Below are positions 8,741 to 16,870 of a stretch of DNA of 64,000 nucleotides, in pieces. A program made the position numbers and the translations under genes. The stretch is from an uncultured Bacilli bacterium. Lineage in GTDB: Bacteria; Bacillota_I; Bacilli_A; RF39; UBA660. Where the stretch lies: the NCBI GenBank assembly GCA_934098565.1, contig CAKOON010000001.1, positions 303,113-367,112 on the forward strand. Direction: 5' to 3'. The notes beneath the pieces were generated by a model that saw only the letters and a list, made by a program, of their open reading frames with translations, was not told the origin of the DNA and did not search any database. How positions within the stretch are numbered: the first letter of the stretch is position 1; the number at the start of each line of letters is the position of its first letter.

Positions 8741-9456
8741 TTTAATTCTCCTTGGTACTTCCCTATTATAGCATAGGGATTTTTAATATCAATCTTTTTT
8801 GTATTGATTAATTTTTCAGCCTGTTCCTTCGTAATAATATTGTATTTGATTAAAACGGCAAAAGCAGCCTCGTTATACCCTTCTTTATTATCTTTATACG
8901 TATTTTGAAGTTCTAAAATTTCATTGATAGCAGCTTTTGGTTCAGCAAAGGTACTCTTTAAAACAGGGGTGTTATTCAAAATACTACTAGCTAACTTTGA
9001 GTCTTTAATGATGGTTGTTGTAGGATTAAAGACTTGGATAAGGAAAAGGCAAGCAAAAATAATGCAATAATACTCGACAAAGCCAAAAATAAGGCCGAGA
9101 ATTTTTGAAAATAACCCAAAAACTATAGTTAGTCTTAGAATTTTTTCTAAAATACCACTGGCAAAGATAACAACTTTTAACAAGATTTCTAAAATAGCAA
9201 AGCAAATAAGAAAAGCAAGGCCTTCATAAATAAGAACATTTAGAACAGTAACACCAGCTAAGTCCCCCGAAAAATTAAAGAAAGGTAAATGCAAATACAT
9301 AAATTCTGAAATGGGATTTTTCAACGCAAAAGCTAAATAAATAATCAATAAAGTTCCTAAAAATGAAACAGCACTTTTGATAACACCAGTCTTAAAGCCA
9401 ATGGCAGCTCCAAATAAAAGCATAATAATGATGATACTATCAACTATACTAACCAT
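8737..9456 (-). CDS. cvpA: CvpA family membrane protein
   Basis: A polytopic inner-membrane protein with an N-terminal hydrophobic hairpin (VDSIIIIMLLFGAAIGFKTG) and further helices at about residues 28-46, 70-100 and 112-140, then a charged cytoplasmic tail. This matches the CvpA/colicin V production family, whose cellular role in Gram-positives is not settled. It is first in a two-gene unit with trxA and overlaps it by four bases. The length of 239 is in the upper range for the family. Confidence 0.85.
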   Translation of the reverse strand: MVSIVDSIIIIMLLFGAAIGFKTGVIKSAVSFLGTLLIIYLAFALKNPISEFMYLHLPFFNFSGDLAGVTVLNVLIYEGLAFLICFAILEILLKVVIFASGILEKILRLTIVFGLFSKILGLIFGFVEYYCIIFACLFLIQVFNPTTTIIKDSKLASSILNNTPVLKSTFAEPKAAINEILELQNTYKDNKEGYNEAAFAVLIKYNIITKEQAEKLINTKKIDIKNPYAIIGKYQGELK

Positions 9457-9492
9457 AAAATCACTTCCTACTCTAAGTATATACTAATTAAT

Positions 9493-9521
9493 TTGAAAAA
9501 GAAAGACAAATATGCTAAAAT
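9493..9521 (+). promoter_or_regulatory. sigma-A promoter of rnhC (extended -10)
   Basis: TTGAAA (9493-9498), 17 bases, then TAAAAT (9516-9521) preceded by TGC, 24 bases upstream of the rnhC start. Confidence 0.75.
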
Positions 9522-9545
9522 TTTTTTAGTAAGCGAGGTATAATT

Positions 9546-10478
9546 ATGACTATTTGTTTTAAATTAAGTGCTAATCTCATTCCTATGGTAACCAAGTATT
9601 ATGAAAAATACACGCCCATGAAAACACCGCCTTATGCGGTATTTCAAGTCAAAAATTATGATACGACAATAACTCTTTATGAGTCTGGAAAAATTATGTT
9701 TCAAGGTATAAGTGCAGATATTGAAGCGTCTTTATGGATAGAACAAGAACGGATTAAAAATAATCGCTATATTGACGCCTCTGGCAAAGAAAAAACGAAA
9801 AGTAAAGAAAATGTGCCAACTAAAAAGTTTTATAATATGGCAACTGTTGGTTCAGACGAGGTTGGTACAGGTGATTATTTTGGCCCAATTGTAGTCAGCG
9901 CCACTTTCGTTTCTAAAGATAACATTAGCTTTTTAACCGATTTAGGTGTTCGGGATAGTAAAAAATTAACTGATGAAAAAATTATAGAAATTGCTCCTCT
10001 TATTATTAAAAATATTCCTTATGTTACTTATATTTTAGATAACGATACTTATAATAATTTAAAGGACGAAGATAAAAACATGAATAAGATTAAGGCTATC
10101 CTTCACAATAAGGTTTTAACTACCCTTATTAAAAAAGATAATTATCCTTATGAAGCAATTATTATTGATCAATTTGTTTATCCCAAAAAGTTTTATGAGC
10201 ATATTAGTAAGGCTAAAGAAAAAATTACTAATGTTACCTTTATGACCAAAGCTGAAGACCAAGTCTTATCGGTAGCAGCGGCTTCTATTATTTGTCGTTA
10301 TGTCTTCTTAAAAGCAATGAAAAAAATGAGTGAAGAATTAGGTACTCAAGTTTTATTAGGCGCAGGCGCTAACGTTGACCTACTAGCTAAAAAAATCTTA
10401 GACGAAAAAGGTTCAGAGTATTTAAAGCACTATGTCAAATGGAATTTTAAAAATACTGAAAAAATAAAGGCTCTTTAA
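9546..10478 (+). CDS. rnhC: ribonuclease HIII
   Basis: Cleaves the RNA strand of RNA-DNA hybrids. The N-terminal ~85 residues are the DUF3378/TBP-like substrate-binding domain, and the catalytic domain begins with GSDEVGTGDYFGP, in which Asp104 and Glu105 are the first two acidic residues. The later RDSKKLTD and IIDQF segments supply the remaining metal ligands. The 310-residue length is typical. The start has a GAGGT site and a good promoter. It is divergent from cvpA, as in many Bacilli where rnhC and cvpA (yshB) are neighbours. Confidence 0.95.
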   Translation: MTICFKLSANLIPMVTKYYEKYTPMKTPPYAVFQVKNYDTTITLYESGKIMFQGISADIEASLWIEQERIKNNRYIDASGKEKTKSKENVPTKKFYNMATVGSDEVGTGDYFGPIVVSATFVSKDNISFLTDLGVRDSKKLTDEKIIEIAPLIIKNIPYVTYILDNDTYNNLKDEDKNMNKIKAILHNKVLTTLIKKDNYPYEAIIIDQFVYPKKFYEHISKAKEKITNVTFMTKAEDQVLSVAAASIICRYVFLKAMKKMSEELGTQVLLGAGANVDLLAKKILDEKGSEYLKHYVKWNFKNTEKIKAL

Positions 10479-10506
10479 AGAAGCTTTTTATATTTTTTGA
10501 TACGAT

Positions 10507-10556
10507 AAAAGTGTAATAATTAATTGTAAAAACGCAATTATTATTACACTTTTTTA
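10507..10556. terminator. long hairpin terminator after rnhC
   Basis: GTGTAATAATTAATTG pairs with CAATTATTATTACAC (about 15 bp, one bulge), followed by six T on the plus strand. The A-run on the other side could also let it end the minus-strand TPR gene transcript. Confidence 0.85.
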
Positions 10557-10645
10557 TTATAGTTACAGAGACTTTTACAAGAATCTTTTCAAAACAACGG
10601 GCTCATTATAAGAAGTAGCAATCCATCTTTACCAAATATTCTGCT

Positions 10646-12046
10646 TTAAATAAATAGATTTCTAATTAAAGGCTTATAGCGTAAGGAACCAGAACTTTGA
10701 TAATATTTAAGCATCGTCTTAGAAAGTAATTTAATATCAATAATATCTTTAGTACCTTTATAGGTTGTTACGGCGATATAATCTTCCCCAAAGTTACCGA
10801 TACCAGGGTAATAAATAATATAAACGTCACTATACTCGTTAGAATGAGGCTCTAAATCAGCAAGCATAGCAGGTATTATTGTATTTATTAAATTTTCAGC
10901 CGAAACTTCAGCAGTTAACGGACAATTTTCTTTGGTATCAAGAATTAATTCTTCTAGTGAATAATTAAGTAATTGTGCTTCTTTATTGGTTAAATTACTG
11001 TAATCCAACTCTGGAAAGAAAATGTTATATTTTTTACTTAAATAGAGAATATAGGGACGATAACGGTCTATTAAAGTACTTTTTTTAATAACTTCATTCG
11101 CAGTATCAACAGCTAAATAAGGGTCAAGGTGCATAGCACATTTCAAAGCATAAATTAGGCATCTTGGATATTTTCTGCTGGCTATCACATTAGCATCGTG
11201 CCCTTCTTGATATTTTTGATGTTTATAATAAATATAACCTAAAATATAGTTAGCATAATGATTTTTAATTGGAAACTCTTTTTGACGTTCCCGGTTTAAC
11301 ATTTTAAGAGTTTCGATGGCTTCATCATCTTTATCTTGAATAGCATAAATAATGCCTTGCTTTTCTAGAGCTTCTGTACGGACTTTTATATCTTCACTAC
11401 AAGTGTTATCAGCTAAAAAGACAAGGGCGTCATCATATTTTTCTTCTAAAAAAGCAATATTAGCATAACATTTATTTAAATTTTCACGATCTTTAGTATT
11501 CATTTTCTTTACTTGACTTAAATAATTTCTCGCATCATCTAGTTTATTCTTTTTAATCATACTGGTTGCAAGACCAATATAGGAAATATTATCATTTCTT
11601 ACTTTTCGATTATATGGAATAGTATTTCGATTAACGAAAAGTAATGCTTCATAATACTCTATAGCAGAGTCTAATTGATTAGTTGTTAAAGAATAGAAAG
11701 CTAAATCAGTTAGAGCTTTTATTTCATAAGGATTAATACCAATAGCAGCTTTGTAACAATCAACCATTTGGGAAAATTTGCCTTTTTTACGATAGTAAAG
11801 GCCTTTTTCAGTATAAACTTTGGCCATGTAAAAAGAATTTCCCGACTTTAAGACAAAGTCAAAATAAAAATTAATTTGAATCAACGAAAAATCTAAGATA
11901 CTAAAAATTTTGCCGATAAAATAAGCAGCCTCAACTCTAGTATCTATATCCCCTTCTTGAAACCATTTTTGAAATTCCAACGTCGCTTCGTGATATTGAT
12001 GATTAAAATATAAGTCTCTAGCAGTTGTTAATTTTTCACTTCGCAT
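10646..12046 (-). CDS. TPR-repeat protein with C-terminal GEDY domain
   Basis: A cytoplasmic 466-residue protein. Residues ~1-340 are tetratricopeptide-type helical repeats (for example MAKVYTEKGLYYRKKGKFSQ and the helices after it), a protein-protein interaction scaffold. The last ~75 residues form a separate domain containing YYPGIGNFGEDYIAV and TKDII, which is shared with the next gene upstream (GWSGEDYFVIETLKSTKDIV). It lies ten bases after that gene, with an AGAGGA site, so the two are one operon. I do not recognise the C-terminal domain; function unknown. Confidence 0.85.
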   Translation of the reverse strand: MRSEKLTTARDLYFNHQYHEATLEFQKWFQEGDIDTRVEAAYFIGKIFSILDFSLIQINFYFDFVLKSGNSFYMAKVYTEKGLYYRKKGKFSQMVDCYKAAIGINPYEIKALTDLAFYSLTTNQLDSAIEYYEALLFVNRNTIPYNRKVRNDNISYIGLATSMIKKNKLDDARNYLSQVKKMNTKDRENLNKCYANIAFLEEKYDDALVFLADNTCSEDIKVRTEALEKQGIIYAIQDKDDEAIETLKMLNRERQKEFPIKNHYANYILGYIYYKHQKYQEGHDANVIASRKYPRCLIYALKCAMHLDPYLAVDTANEVIKKSTLIDRYRPYILYLSKKYNIFFPELDYSNLTNKEAQLLNYSLEELILDTKENCPLTAEVSAENLINTIIPAMLADLEPHSNEYSDVYIIYYPGIGNFGEDYIAVTTYKGTKDIIDIKLLSKTMLKYYQSSGSLRYKPLIRNLFI

Positions 12047-12056
12047 AGTTAATCCT

Positions 12057-12437
12057 CTAGTTATTATTAGCTCTTGTTAAAACTCTACTACGGCTAGCTA
12101 ATCTTAATTCTTCTTCTTTAGCTAAATCTAAGCTGACAATATCTTTAGTACTTTTTAGGGTTTCAATGACAAAGTAGTCTTCTCCGGACCAGCCAATAAA
12201 TGGAATATGAATATAATACTTATCTAATTCTTCAGTACACATCTTAAACTTGGGGCTTTTATCATCATTTAAGTAATTGGTGGCCACGTCCTTTAATAAA
12301 TCCGCTATATAGTATAGGTTAGGATTTAATTTGTTACTTTTCTTTAAGTTCTCCATTGCCATATCAAGACTATCACCGGTCTTAAAAACTTTAGTTTCTT
12401 CTAAAGCAAATTTAATTTCTATTAAATTGGTTTTCAT
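12057..12437 (-). CDS. unknown protein sharing the GEDY domain with its neighbour
   Basis: A soluble protein of 126 residues: an acidic and helical N-terminal part followed by a domain with PFIGWSGEDYFVIETLKSTK. The same pattern ends the downstream TPR protein, so the two are partial paralogues. The start is ATG 12437 with GAGGAG upstream. The frame extends further up to a TTG, but that codon lies inside the -35 box of the promoter at 12471-12500, so the longer form cannot be made from this promoter. Function unknown; the pairing suggests they work together. Confidence 0.8.
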   Translation of the reverse strand: MKTNLIEIKFALEETKVFKTGDSLDMAMENLKKSNKLNPNLYYIADLLKDVATNYLNDDKSPKFKMCTEELDKYYIHIPFIGWSGEDYFVIETLKSTKDIVSLDLAKEEELRLASRSRVLTRANNN

Positions 12438-12470
12438 TATAAAATAATTCTCCTCGTACAGTAGAAATTT

Positions 12471-12500
12471 AGTATACGCTTTTTTTCTTAGTCTTGTCAA
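12471..12500 (-). promoter_or_regulatory. near-consensus sigma-A promoter of the GEDY/TPR operon
   Basis: TTGACA (12495-12500), 18 bases, TATACT (12471-12476) on the minus strand. It fixes the start of the downstream gene at 12437. Confidence 0.82.
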
Positions 12501-12538
12501 GCTAATTAAGATTGATTTAGAAAACTAGTTGGTAAATA

Positions 12539-12568
12539 GTCATTAATCAAGATAACAAGCATAGATTA
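12539..12568 (+). promoter_or_regulatory. sigma-E/K-like promoter candidate of cotE
   Basis: CATAGATTA (12560-12568) fits the CATAnnnTA -10 pattern of mother-cell sigma factors, with GTCATTAA (12539-12546) 13 bases upstream as a possible -35. No sigma-A box is apparent here. In Bacillus cotE is read by sigma-E and sigma-K. Confidence 0.45.
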
Positions 12569-12588
12569 TTTTAGAAGGGTGATATTTT

Positions 12589-13101
12589 ATGAATTATAAA
12601 GAAATTGTTACCAAGGCCGTTATTGCTAAGGGAAAGAAAAGTAGTACCAATAAATATACTTTAGAAACGGAAGAAGTACCTAATACTATTTTAGGCTGTT
12701 GGGTTATTAATCATACTTTTAATGGCACTAATCTTGGAAATAAAGTATTGGTATCAGGAAGTTTTGATGTTAATGTTTGGTATTCTTATGATAATGATAG
12801 TAAAACTGCTGTTAGTACCCAAAAGTTTAGTTATTCGGATACTATGCGTTTAAATGTCGAAGACGCATCAGCCTCTAATGAAGTCATCGTTAAAAGTATT
12901 CAACAACCTACCGTTAGTGACGTTAGTATTAAAGATGGCATTGTTAATTTAAATATTAATAAAGAACTAGGAATTGAAATTGTTGGAGACACAAAAATAA
13001 AAGTTCCTGTTGAAGATTTAGATGATGATTATGTGGAACTTACAAATGATGATGAGGTCGAAACAGAAGTTAACAAAATCGATACTGACTACTTAAAATA
13101 A
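12589..13101 (+). CDS. cotE: CotE-like outer spore coat morphogenetic protein
   Basis: A 170-residue protein that matches B. subtilis CotE over most of its length: EIVTKAV with Lys/Gly after it near the start, ILGCWVINH at about 35-43, SFDVNVWYSYD at about 63-73, a block with EVIVKSIQQP, and an acidic C-terminus. CotE assembles the outer coat on the forespore from the mother cell. The gene stands alone, with GAAGGGTGAT as ribosome site and a sigma-E-like promoter. In Bacillus cotE follows mutS-mutL operon genes (ymcA, ymcB); here it does not. A short GGG/CCC hairpin with a T-run follows the stop. Confidence 0.9.
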   Translation: MNYKEIVTKAVIAKGKKSSTNKYTLETEEVPNTILGCWVINHTFNGTNLGNKVLVSGSFDVNVWYSYDNDSKTAVSTQKFSYSDTMRLNVEDASASNEVIVKSIQQPTVSDVSIKDGIVNLNINKELGIEIVGDTKIKVPVEDLDDDYVELTNDDEVETEVNKIDTDYLK

Positions 13102-13263
13102 TGGGTTCAATGCCCTTTTTTAATTCTAAAATGTAACAGTATTTCTAAAATTAATCTTAGTTAATTAAATCAAGTATTAATAAAAAACTAACTTACAACA
13201 AAAAGATGCAAGAATAATGATTTTTCTTTGAAAAAATGATAAACTTAACATGGAGGCATAATT

Positions 13264-13638
13264 ATGGAATGTTTATTTTGTAAAATGATACAGGGAGAAG
13301 TTCCTTGCAAAAAGATATATGAAGATGAGAAAGTCATTGCTATCTTAGATTTATACCCTGACAGTGATTGTCATACTCTTATTATTCCAAAAAAACACTT
13401 TGAAGATTTAATGGCAATTGATGAGGAAACTTTACTCCATATAAATGAGATTGCTAAGAAGTTAATTCCTGTTCTTATGGATAAAGCAAATGCTAAAGCC
13501 ATCAGTACCAGAGTAAATTATGGCACTAGTCAAGCAATTAAGCATTATCACATGCATTTATTACCTAATTTTCATGTTAAACCATGTACGATTAGTCAAG
13601 AAAAAGCTTATGAACTCTTAAAAGAGGCAATAAAGTAA
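13264..13638 (+). CDS. HIT family hydrolase
   Basis: A 124-residue histidine-triad protein of the Hint/FHIT superfamily, hydrolysing nucleotide phosphoramidates or dinucleoside polyphosphates. It has the zinc-site pair C4-x2-C7 (FCKMI), HTLIIPKKH in the middle and the triad HYHMHLLP near the end. Starts at ATG 13264 with GGAGG. Monocistronic. It is most like the Hit/YcfF-type bacterial proteins; the precise substrate cannot be read from sequence. Confidence 0.92.
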   Translation: MECLFCKMIQGEVPCKKIYEDEKVIAILDLYPDSDCHTLIIPKKHFEDLMAIDEETLLHINEIAKKLIPVLMDKANAKAISTRVNYGTSQAIKHYHMHLLPNFHVKPCTISQEKAYELLKEAIK

Positions 13639-13663
13639 GTTTTACCAGAAGATTAAAAAAACA

Positions 13664-13694
13664 TTGACTCTCCAGCTAACTGGAATGATAACCT
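13664..13694 (+). promoter_or_regulatory. MerR-type operator-promoter
   Basis: TTGACT (13664-13669) and TAACCT (13689-13694) are separated by 19 bases, and the spacer holds the near-perfect dyad TCCAGCTAACTGGA (13671-13684). A long spacer with a central dyad is the hallmark of MerR-activated promoters, and a MerR gene is second in the unit it drives. Confidence 0.8.
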
Positions 13695-13715
13695 CAATAT
13701 GAGGAGTTGAGGTTT

Positions 13716-13982
13716 ATGTGTGGCCAATGTGTTTTTTTAAAGGAAAAATATGAGAGAATTGGAAATGGTGGTGGCAAGAAATATTACTGTGAATATTTAA
13801 AGGATTATGTTTATGGCAACAGTACTTGCCTGAATTTTAAAAGTAATAGTAAAAGAAGTAGTGATAAGGTAAAGACAATTATTGAAGATGGTAAAGAATA
13901 TGACAACGGTATTCCAGTTGGTCTTTATTTTCTTTTCTTACTGATTTTAATTATCGTAGGACTAATCCTTGGAGTATTCTAA
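13716..13982 (+). CDS. small Cys-containing protein with C-terminal membrane anchor
   Basis: An 88-residue protein. The N-terminal half has cysteines at 2, 5, 25 and 38 (CxxC then two single Cys), which could bind a metal or be redox active; residues ~68-87 form one membrane helix, with the N-terminus likely cytoplasmic. ATG 13716 has AGGAG nine bases upstream; an in-frame TTG at 13707 overlaps that site and is rejected. It is the first gene behind the MerR-type operator and is followed by merR and the VirD4-like ATPase. Family not recognised. Confidence 0.75.
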   Translation: MCGQCVFLKEKYERIGNGGGKKYYCEYLKDYVYGNSTCLNFKSNSKRSSDKVKTIIEDGKEYDNGIPVGLYFLFLLILIIVGLILGVF

Positions 13983-13992
13983 TAATTATAAT

Positions 13993-14379
13993 ATGTTATA
14001 TAAGATAGGTGAATTTGCTAAACTGACCAATATTTCCGTGAAAACTTTACGGTATTATGATGAAATAAATCTTTTAAAACCAGAAGAAGTCGACTTATTT
14101 AGTGGATACCGATATTATAGTTATAGACAAAAAGAAGATTTAGAACTCATTTTAGCTTTAAAAGAGGCGGGCTTTAGTTTAGAAGAAGTCAAAAGAAATA
14201 AAGATAATTATAGTGATGAAGTAATGCAAAAGAAGAAAAAAACACTTCTAATGGAACAAGAAAGATTAGATGAACGCATAAAAAAACTTGATTATCTGAG
14301 AAATCATATAAGAGATAAAAAAATAATTTTAAATGGCAATATCAAGGAAGAGCCAAGGAAACTAGAAAGATTGAGGTAA
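13993..14379 (+). CDS. MerR family transcriptional regulator
   Basis: A 128-residue DNA-binding protein. The winged HTH is complete: YKIGEFAKLTNISVKTLRYY then DEINLLKP, and GYRYYS with the following helices, ending at about residue 70. A coiled-coil dimerisation helix (residues ~75-115) follows. There is no large effector domain and no Cys pair, so the ligand is unknown. It likely activates the operator at 13664-13694, which would be autoregulation. ATG 13993 is chosen; its own ribosome site is weak and translation may be coupled to the preceding gene, which stops ten bases earlier. Confidence 0.9.
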   Translation: MLYKIGEFAKLTNISVKTLRYYDEINLLKPEEVDLFSGYRYYSYRQKEDLELILALKEAGFSLEEVKRNKDNYSDEVMQKKKKTLLMEQERLDERIKKLDYLRNHIRDKKIILNGNIKEEPRKLERLR

Positions 14380-14380
14380 T

Positions 14381-15412
14381 ATGGAAAATACGTTGATACA
14401 TGGCAAAACTGGTTGTGGGAAAACAACTGGTTATATGTTTAATAAAGTACAAGAAATGATAAATAATCACGAAAATTTAATTATTTTCGATGAGAAAAAG
14501 GAGTATTTTAGAACTTTCGGAAAAGAATTAAAGAAAGAAGGCTATAAAACTTTAGTAATTAACTTAGATGAAGCAGAAAAGAGCCATGGCTTTAATATTT
14601 TAGAACTGCCCTACTCTTTATATCAGAGAAATAAAAAAGATTTAAGTATTCGCATACTTACTTTAATATACAGAGAACTGTTATTTAATAAAAATGATAA
14701 AGAAGATAGTTTCTGGGTTAATGCGGCTGCTAATTACTTAGTGGGATTAACGCTTCTCTTGTTTCAAAACGGGTCTAAGAAAGAAATTAATCTCGGCAGT
14801 GTCTACGTTTTAATGATGGAATATGAAAGAAAAAGTTATGATAAGTTAAAGAATTACTTAGAAAGTATTAGTGTTACTAATAGTCTTTATGCCTATCTTT
14901 CTGGAACAATCTTAGCGCCAGTTGATACTCGTGGAGGTATTATTGCGACAGCCAAAGAAAGAATGAGTTTGTATATTGGTAGCGATAGCATTTTGAATTT
15001 ACTTTGTCAAAATGATATTAGTCTAAATAATTTAGAAACTCCATATGCACTGTTTATTTTTAATAATGAAGATTACTCGGGAATAGCTAATGCGATTTTA
15101 GATGAGATATTTCTTCAGCTTCAAAACTATAATTTCATTTTAGATAATGCTGATAATTTAAATAAATTAGGTAAATTAGATTATTGTTTAGAGAATAACC
15201 AAATAAATCAAGTAAACACTTATTATATTAGTCGTGATAAAGAAAACTTAACAGCAAAATATGGTAGAAATACCTTAAATAAGTTTAGCAATATTATTGA
15301 TATGGAAAAAGGTCAAATAGTTACCAGAAAGATTGGCGATTACGCTTATTTTCCTAGTCTAAGCAATAGTAAAAATGTGTACATTAATCCCCAAAAAATC
15401 AAATTAAACTAA
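14381..15412 (+). CDS. VirD4/TraG-like P-loop ATPase, soluble, with altered Walker B
   Basis: A 343-residue ATPase of the FtsK/HerA-VirD4 type. The Walker A HGKTGCGKTT is at residues 7-16, immediately at the N-terminus, so the usual membrane domain is absent. Family landmarks follow in order: FDEKKEYF near 36, NILELP near 72, and TRGGIIATAKERMS at 183-196. The Walker B region reads NFILDNADNLNKLG (251-264) where coupling proteins have a hydrophobic run plus Asp-Glu; the Glu is Asn256. No conjugation genes are near. It starts one base after the merR stop with GAGG. It may act with the membrane peptide encoded two genes upstream. Function unknown. Confidence 0.82.
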   Translation: MENTLIHGKTGCGKTTGYMFNKVQEMINNHENLIIFDEKKEYFRTFGKELKKEGYKTLVINLDEAEKSHGFNILELPYSLYQRNKKDLSIRILTLIYRELLFNKNDKEDSFWVNAAANYLVGLTLLLFQNGSKKEINLGSVYVLMMEYERKSYDKLKNYLESISVTNSLYAYLSGTILAPVDTRGGIIATAKERMSLYIGSDSILNLLCQNDISLNNLETPYALFIFNNEDYSGIANAILDEIFLQLQNYNFILDNADNLNKLGKLDYCLENNQINQVNTYYISRDKENLTAKYGRNTLNKFSNIIDMEKGQIVTRKIGDYAYFPSLSNSKNVYINPQKIKLN

Positions 15413-15466
15413 AAAAGATTAGACACTTGCTTTTCTTAAGCGTTTAGAGCCTAATCTTTTTCTTTA
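15413..15466. terminator. bidirectional terminator between ATPase gene and asnS
   Basis: Ten-base arms AAAAGATTAG (15413-15422) and CTAATCTTTT (15451-15460) with T-runs in both directions between convergent genes. Confidence 0.8.
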
Positions 15467-15486
15467 TATTTAAATTAAGTAATATC

Positions 15487-16854
15487 CTAATATTCACAAG
15501 AACCAGGAGTGCGGGGATAAGGAATAACATCACGAATATTTTCCATTCCCGTTAGATACATAATTAATCTTTCAAAGCCCATGCCAAAACCAGAATGAAC
15601 AGTAGTACCATATTTTCTTAGGTTTACATACCACTCAATGTCTTCACGGTTAACATTAAATTCAGCCATCCGACTAATTAGTTTTTCGTAATTTTCTTCT
15701 CTTTGAGAACCACCCATTAATTCACCGCAACCTGGTACTTCAAGGTCAACAGCCGCAACCGTTTTATTATCGCTATTAACTTTCATGTAATAAGCTTTAA
15801 TATCTTTAGGCCAGTTTTTAATGAAAACTGGGCCGCCAAAGTATTCGGTAATGTATCTTTCATGTTCTTTAGCAATATCTTCCCCATATTCAGGAGTAAA
15901 TTCCCACTTAACAGGAGCTTTCTTTAAGATATCAATAACATCTTTATGGTCAATTCTTGTAAACTTGCTAGTTACCAATTTCTCTAACTTTTCTTTAAGT
16001 CCTTTAGAAACAAATTTATCTAAAAATTCCACGTCTTCACGGCAATTAGTTAAAATATAATTAACAATATATTTTAAGAAATCTTCTTCAATATCCATAA
16101 GACCATCTAGGTCACAGAAGCAAATCTCTGGTTCAATCATCCAGAACTCATTAGCATGAGTCTTGGTATTAGAGTTTTCGGTCCTAAAAGTCGGTCCAAA
16201 AGTATAGATTTTCTTAAAAGCATGAGCAAAAGTTTCTCCATGAAGTTGCCCACTACCAGTAATAAAAGCAGTACGGCCAAATAAGTCTTTAGACATATCA
16301 GCTTTGCCATCTTTCATTGGCACATTATTTAAGTCAAAAGTTGTAAGCTTAAACATTTGGTCAGAGCCTTCACAGTCAGCAGTTGTAATCAAAGGGGTAT
16401 GTACATAAAGGTAATTATGTTTACGAAAATACTCATGAATACTTTGAGCAGCTGCACTTCTAATTCTAAAAACAGCTTGAAAAGTGTTAGTACGGGGTCT
16501 TAAGTAAGCAACACTTCTTAAATATTCAAGAGTATGTCTTTTGGGCTGAATGGGATAATCTTCCGGGCAATCCCCAAGTAAAATGACGTCTTTAGCCACT
16601 AAATCAATGTCTTGACCTTGACCTTCACTTTCCTTAACAGTACCAATAACTTTAATAGAAGAGCCAATATGAATATGGCCAATCTCCTCGAAGTCCTCTA
16701 ATGTATTATCATATACTACTTGTAAACTATTCGTACAAGTGCCATCAAAAAGGTTAATAAACCCAAAAGTTGCTTGTTTGCGATGATTTTTAACCCAACC
16801 ACAAATAGTGATTTCTTGACCGATTAAGTCTTTTGTTATATCTTTAATATCCAT
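15487..16854 (-). CDS. asnS: asparaginyl-tRNA synthetase
   Basis: A class IIb synthetase that charges tRNA-Asn. The N-terminal OB-fold anticodon-binding domain (residues ~10-100, ITICGWVKNHRKQATFGFI) is followed by the catalytic core with motif 2 (FGPTFRTENSNTKTHANEFW) and motif 3 (GFGMGFERL) near the end. The length of 455 is typical. It follows aspS by 16 bases in the same T-box-controlled unit. Because AsnRS is present, Asn-tRNA does not need the transamidation route. Confidence 0.96.
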   Translation of the reverse strand: MDIKDITKDLIGQEITICGWVKNHRKQATFGFINLFDGTCTNSLQVVYDNTLEDFEEIGHIHIGSSIKVIGTVKESEGQGQDIDLVAKDVILLGDCPEDYPIQPKRHTLEYLRSVAYLRPRTNTFQAVFRIRSAAAQSIHEYFRKHNYLYVHTPLITTADCEGSDQMFKLTTFDLNNVPMKDGKADMSKDLFGRTAFITGSGQLHGETFAHAFKKIYTFGPTFRTENSNTKTHANEFWMIEPEICFCDLDGLMDIEEDFLKYIVNYILTNCREDVEFLDKFVSKGLKEKLEKLVTSKFTRIDHKDVIDILKKAPVKWEFTPEYGEDIAKEHERYITEYFGGPVFIKNWPKDIKAYYMKVNSDNKTVAAVDLEVPGCGELMGGSQREENYEKLISRMAEFNVNREDIEWYVNLRKYGTTVHSGFGMGFERLIMYLTGMENIRDVIPYPRTPGSCEY

Positions 16855-16870
16855 TTTTATCCTTCCTTTC

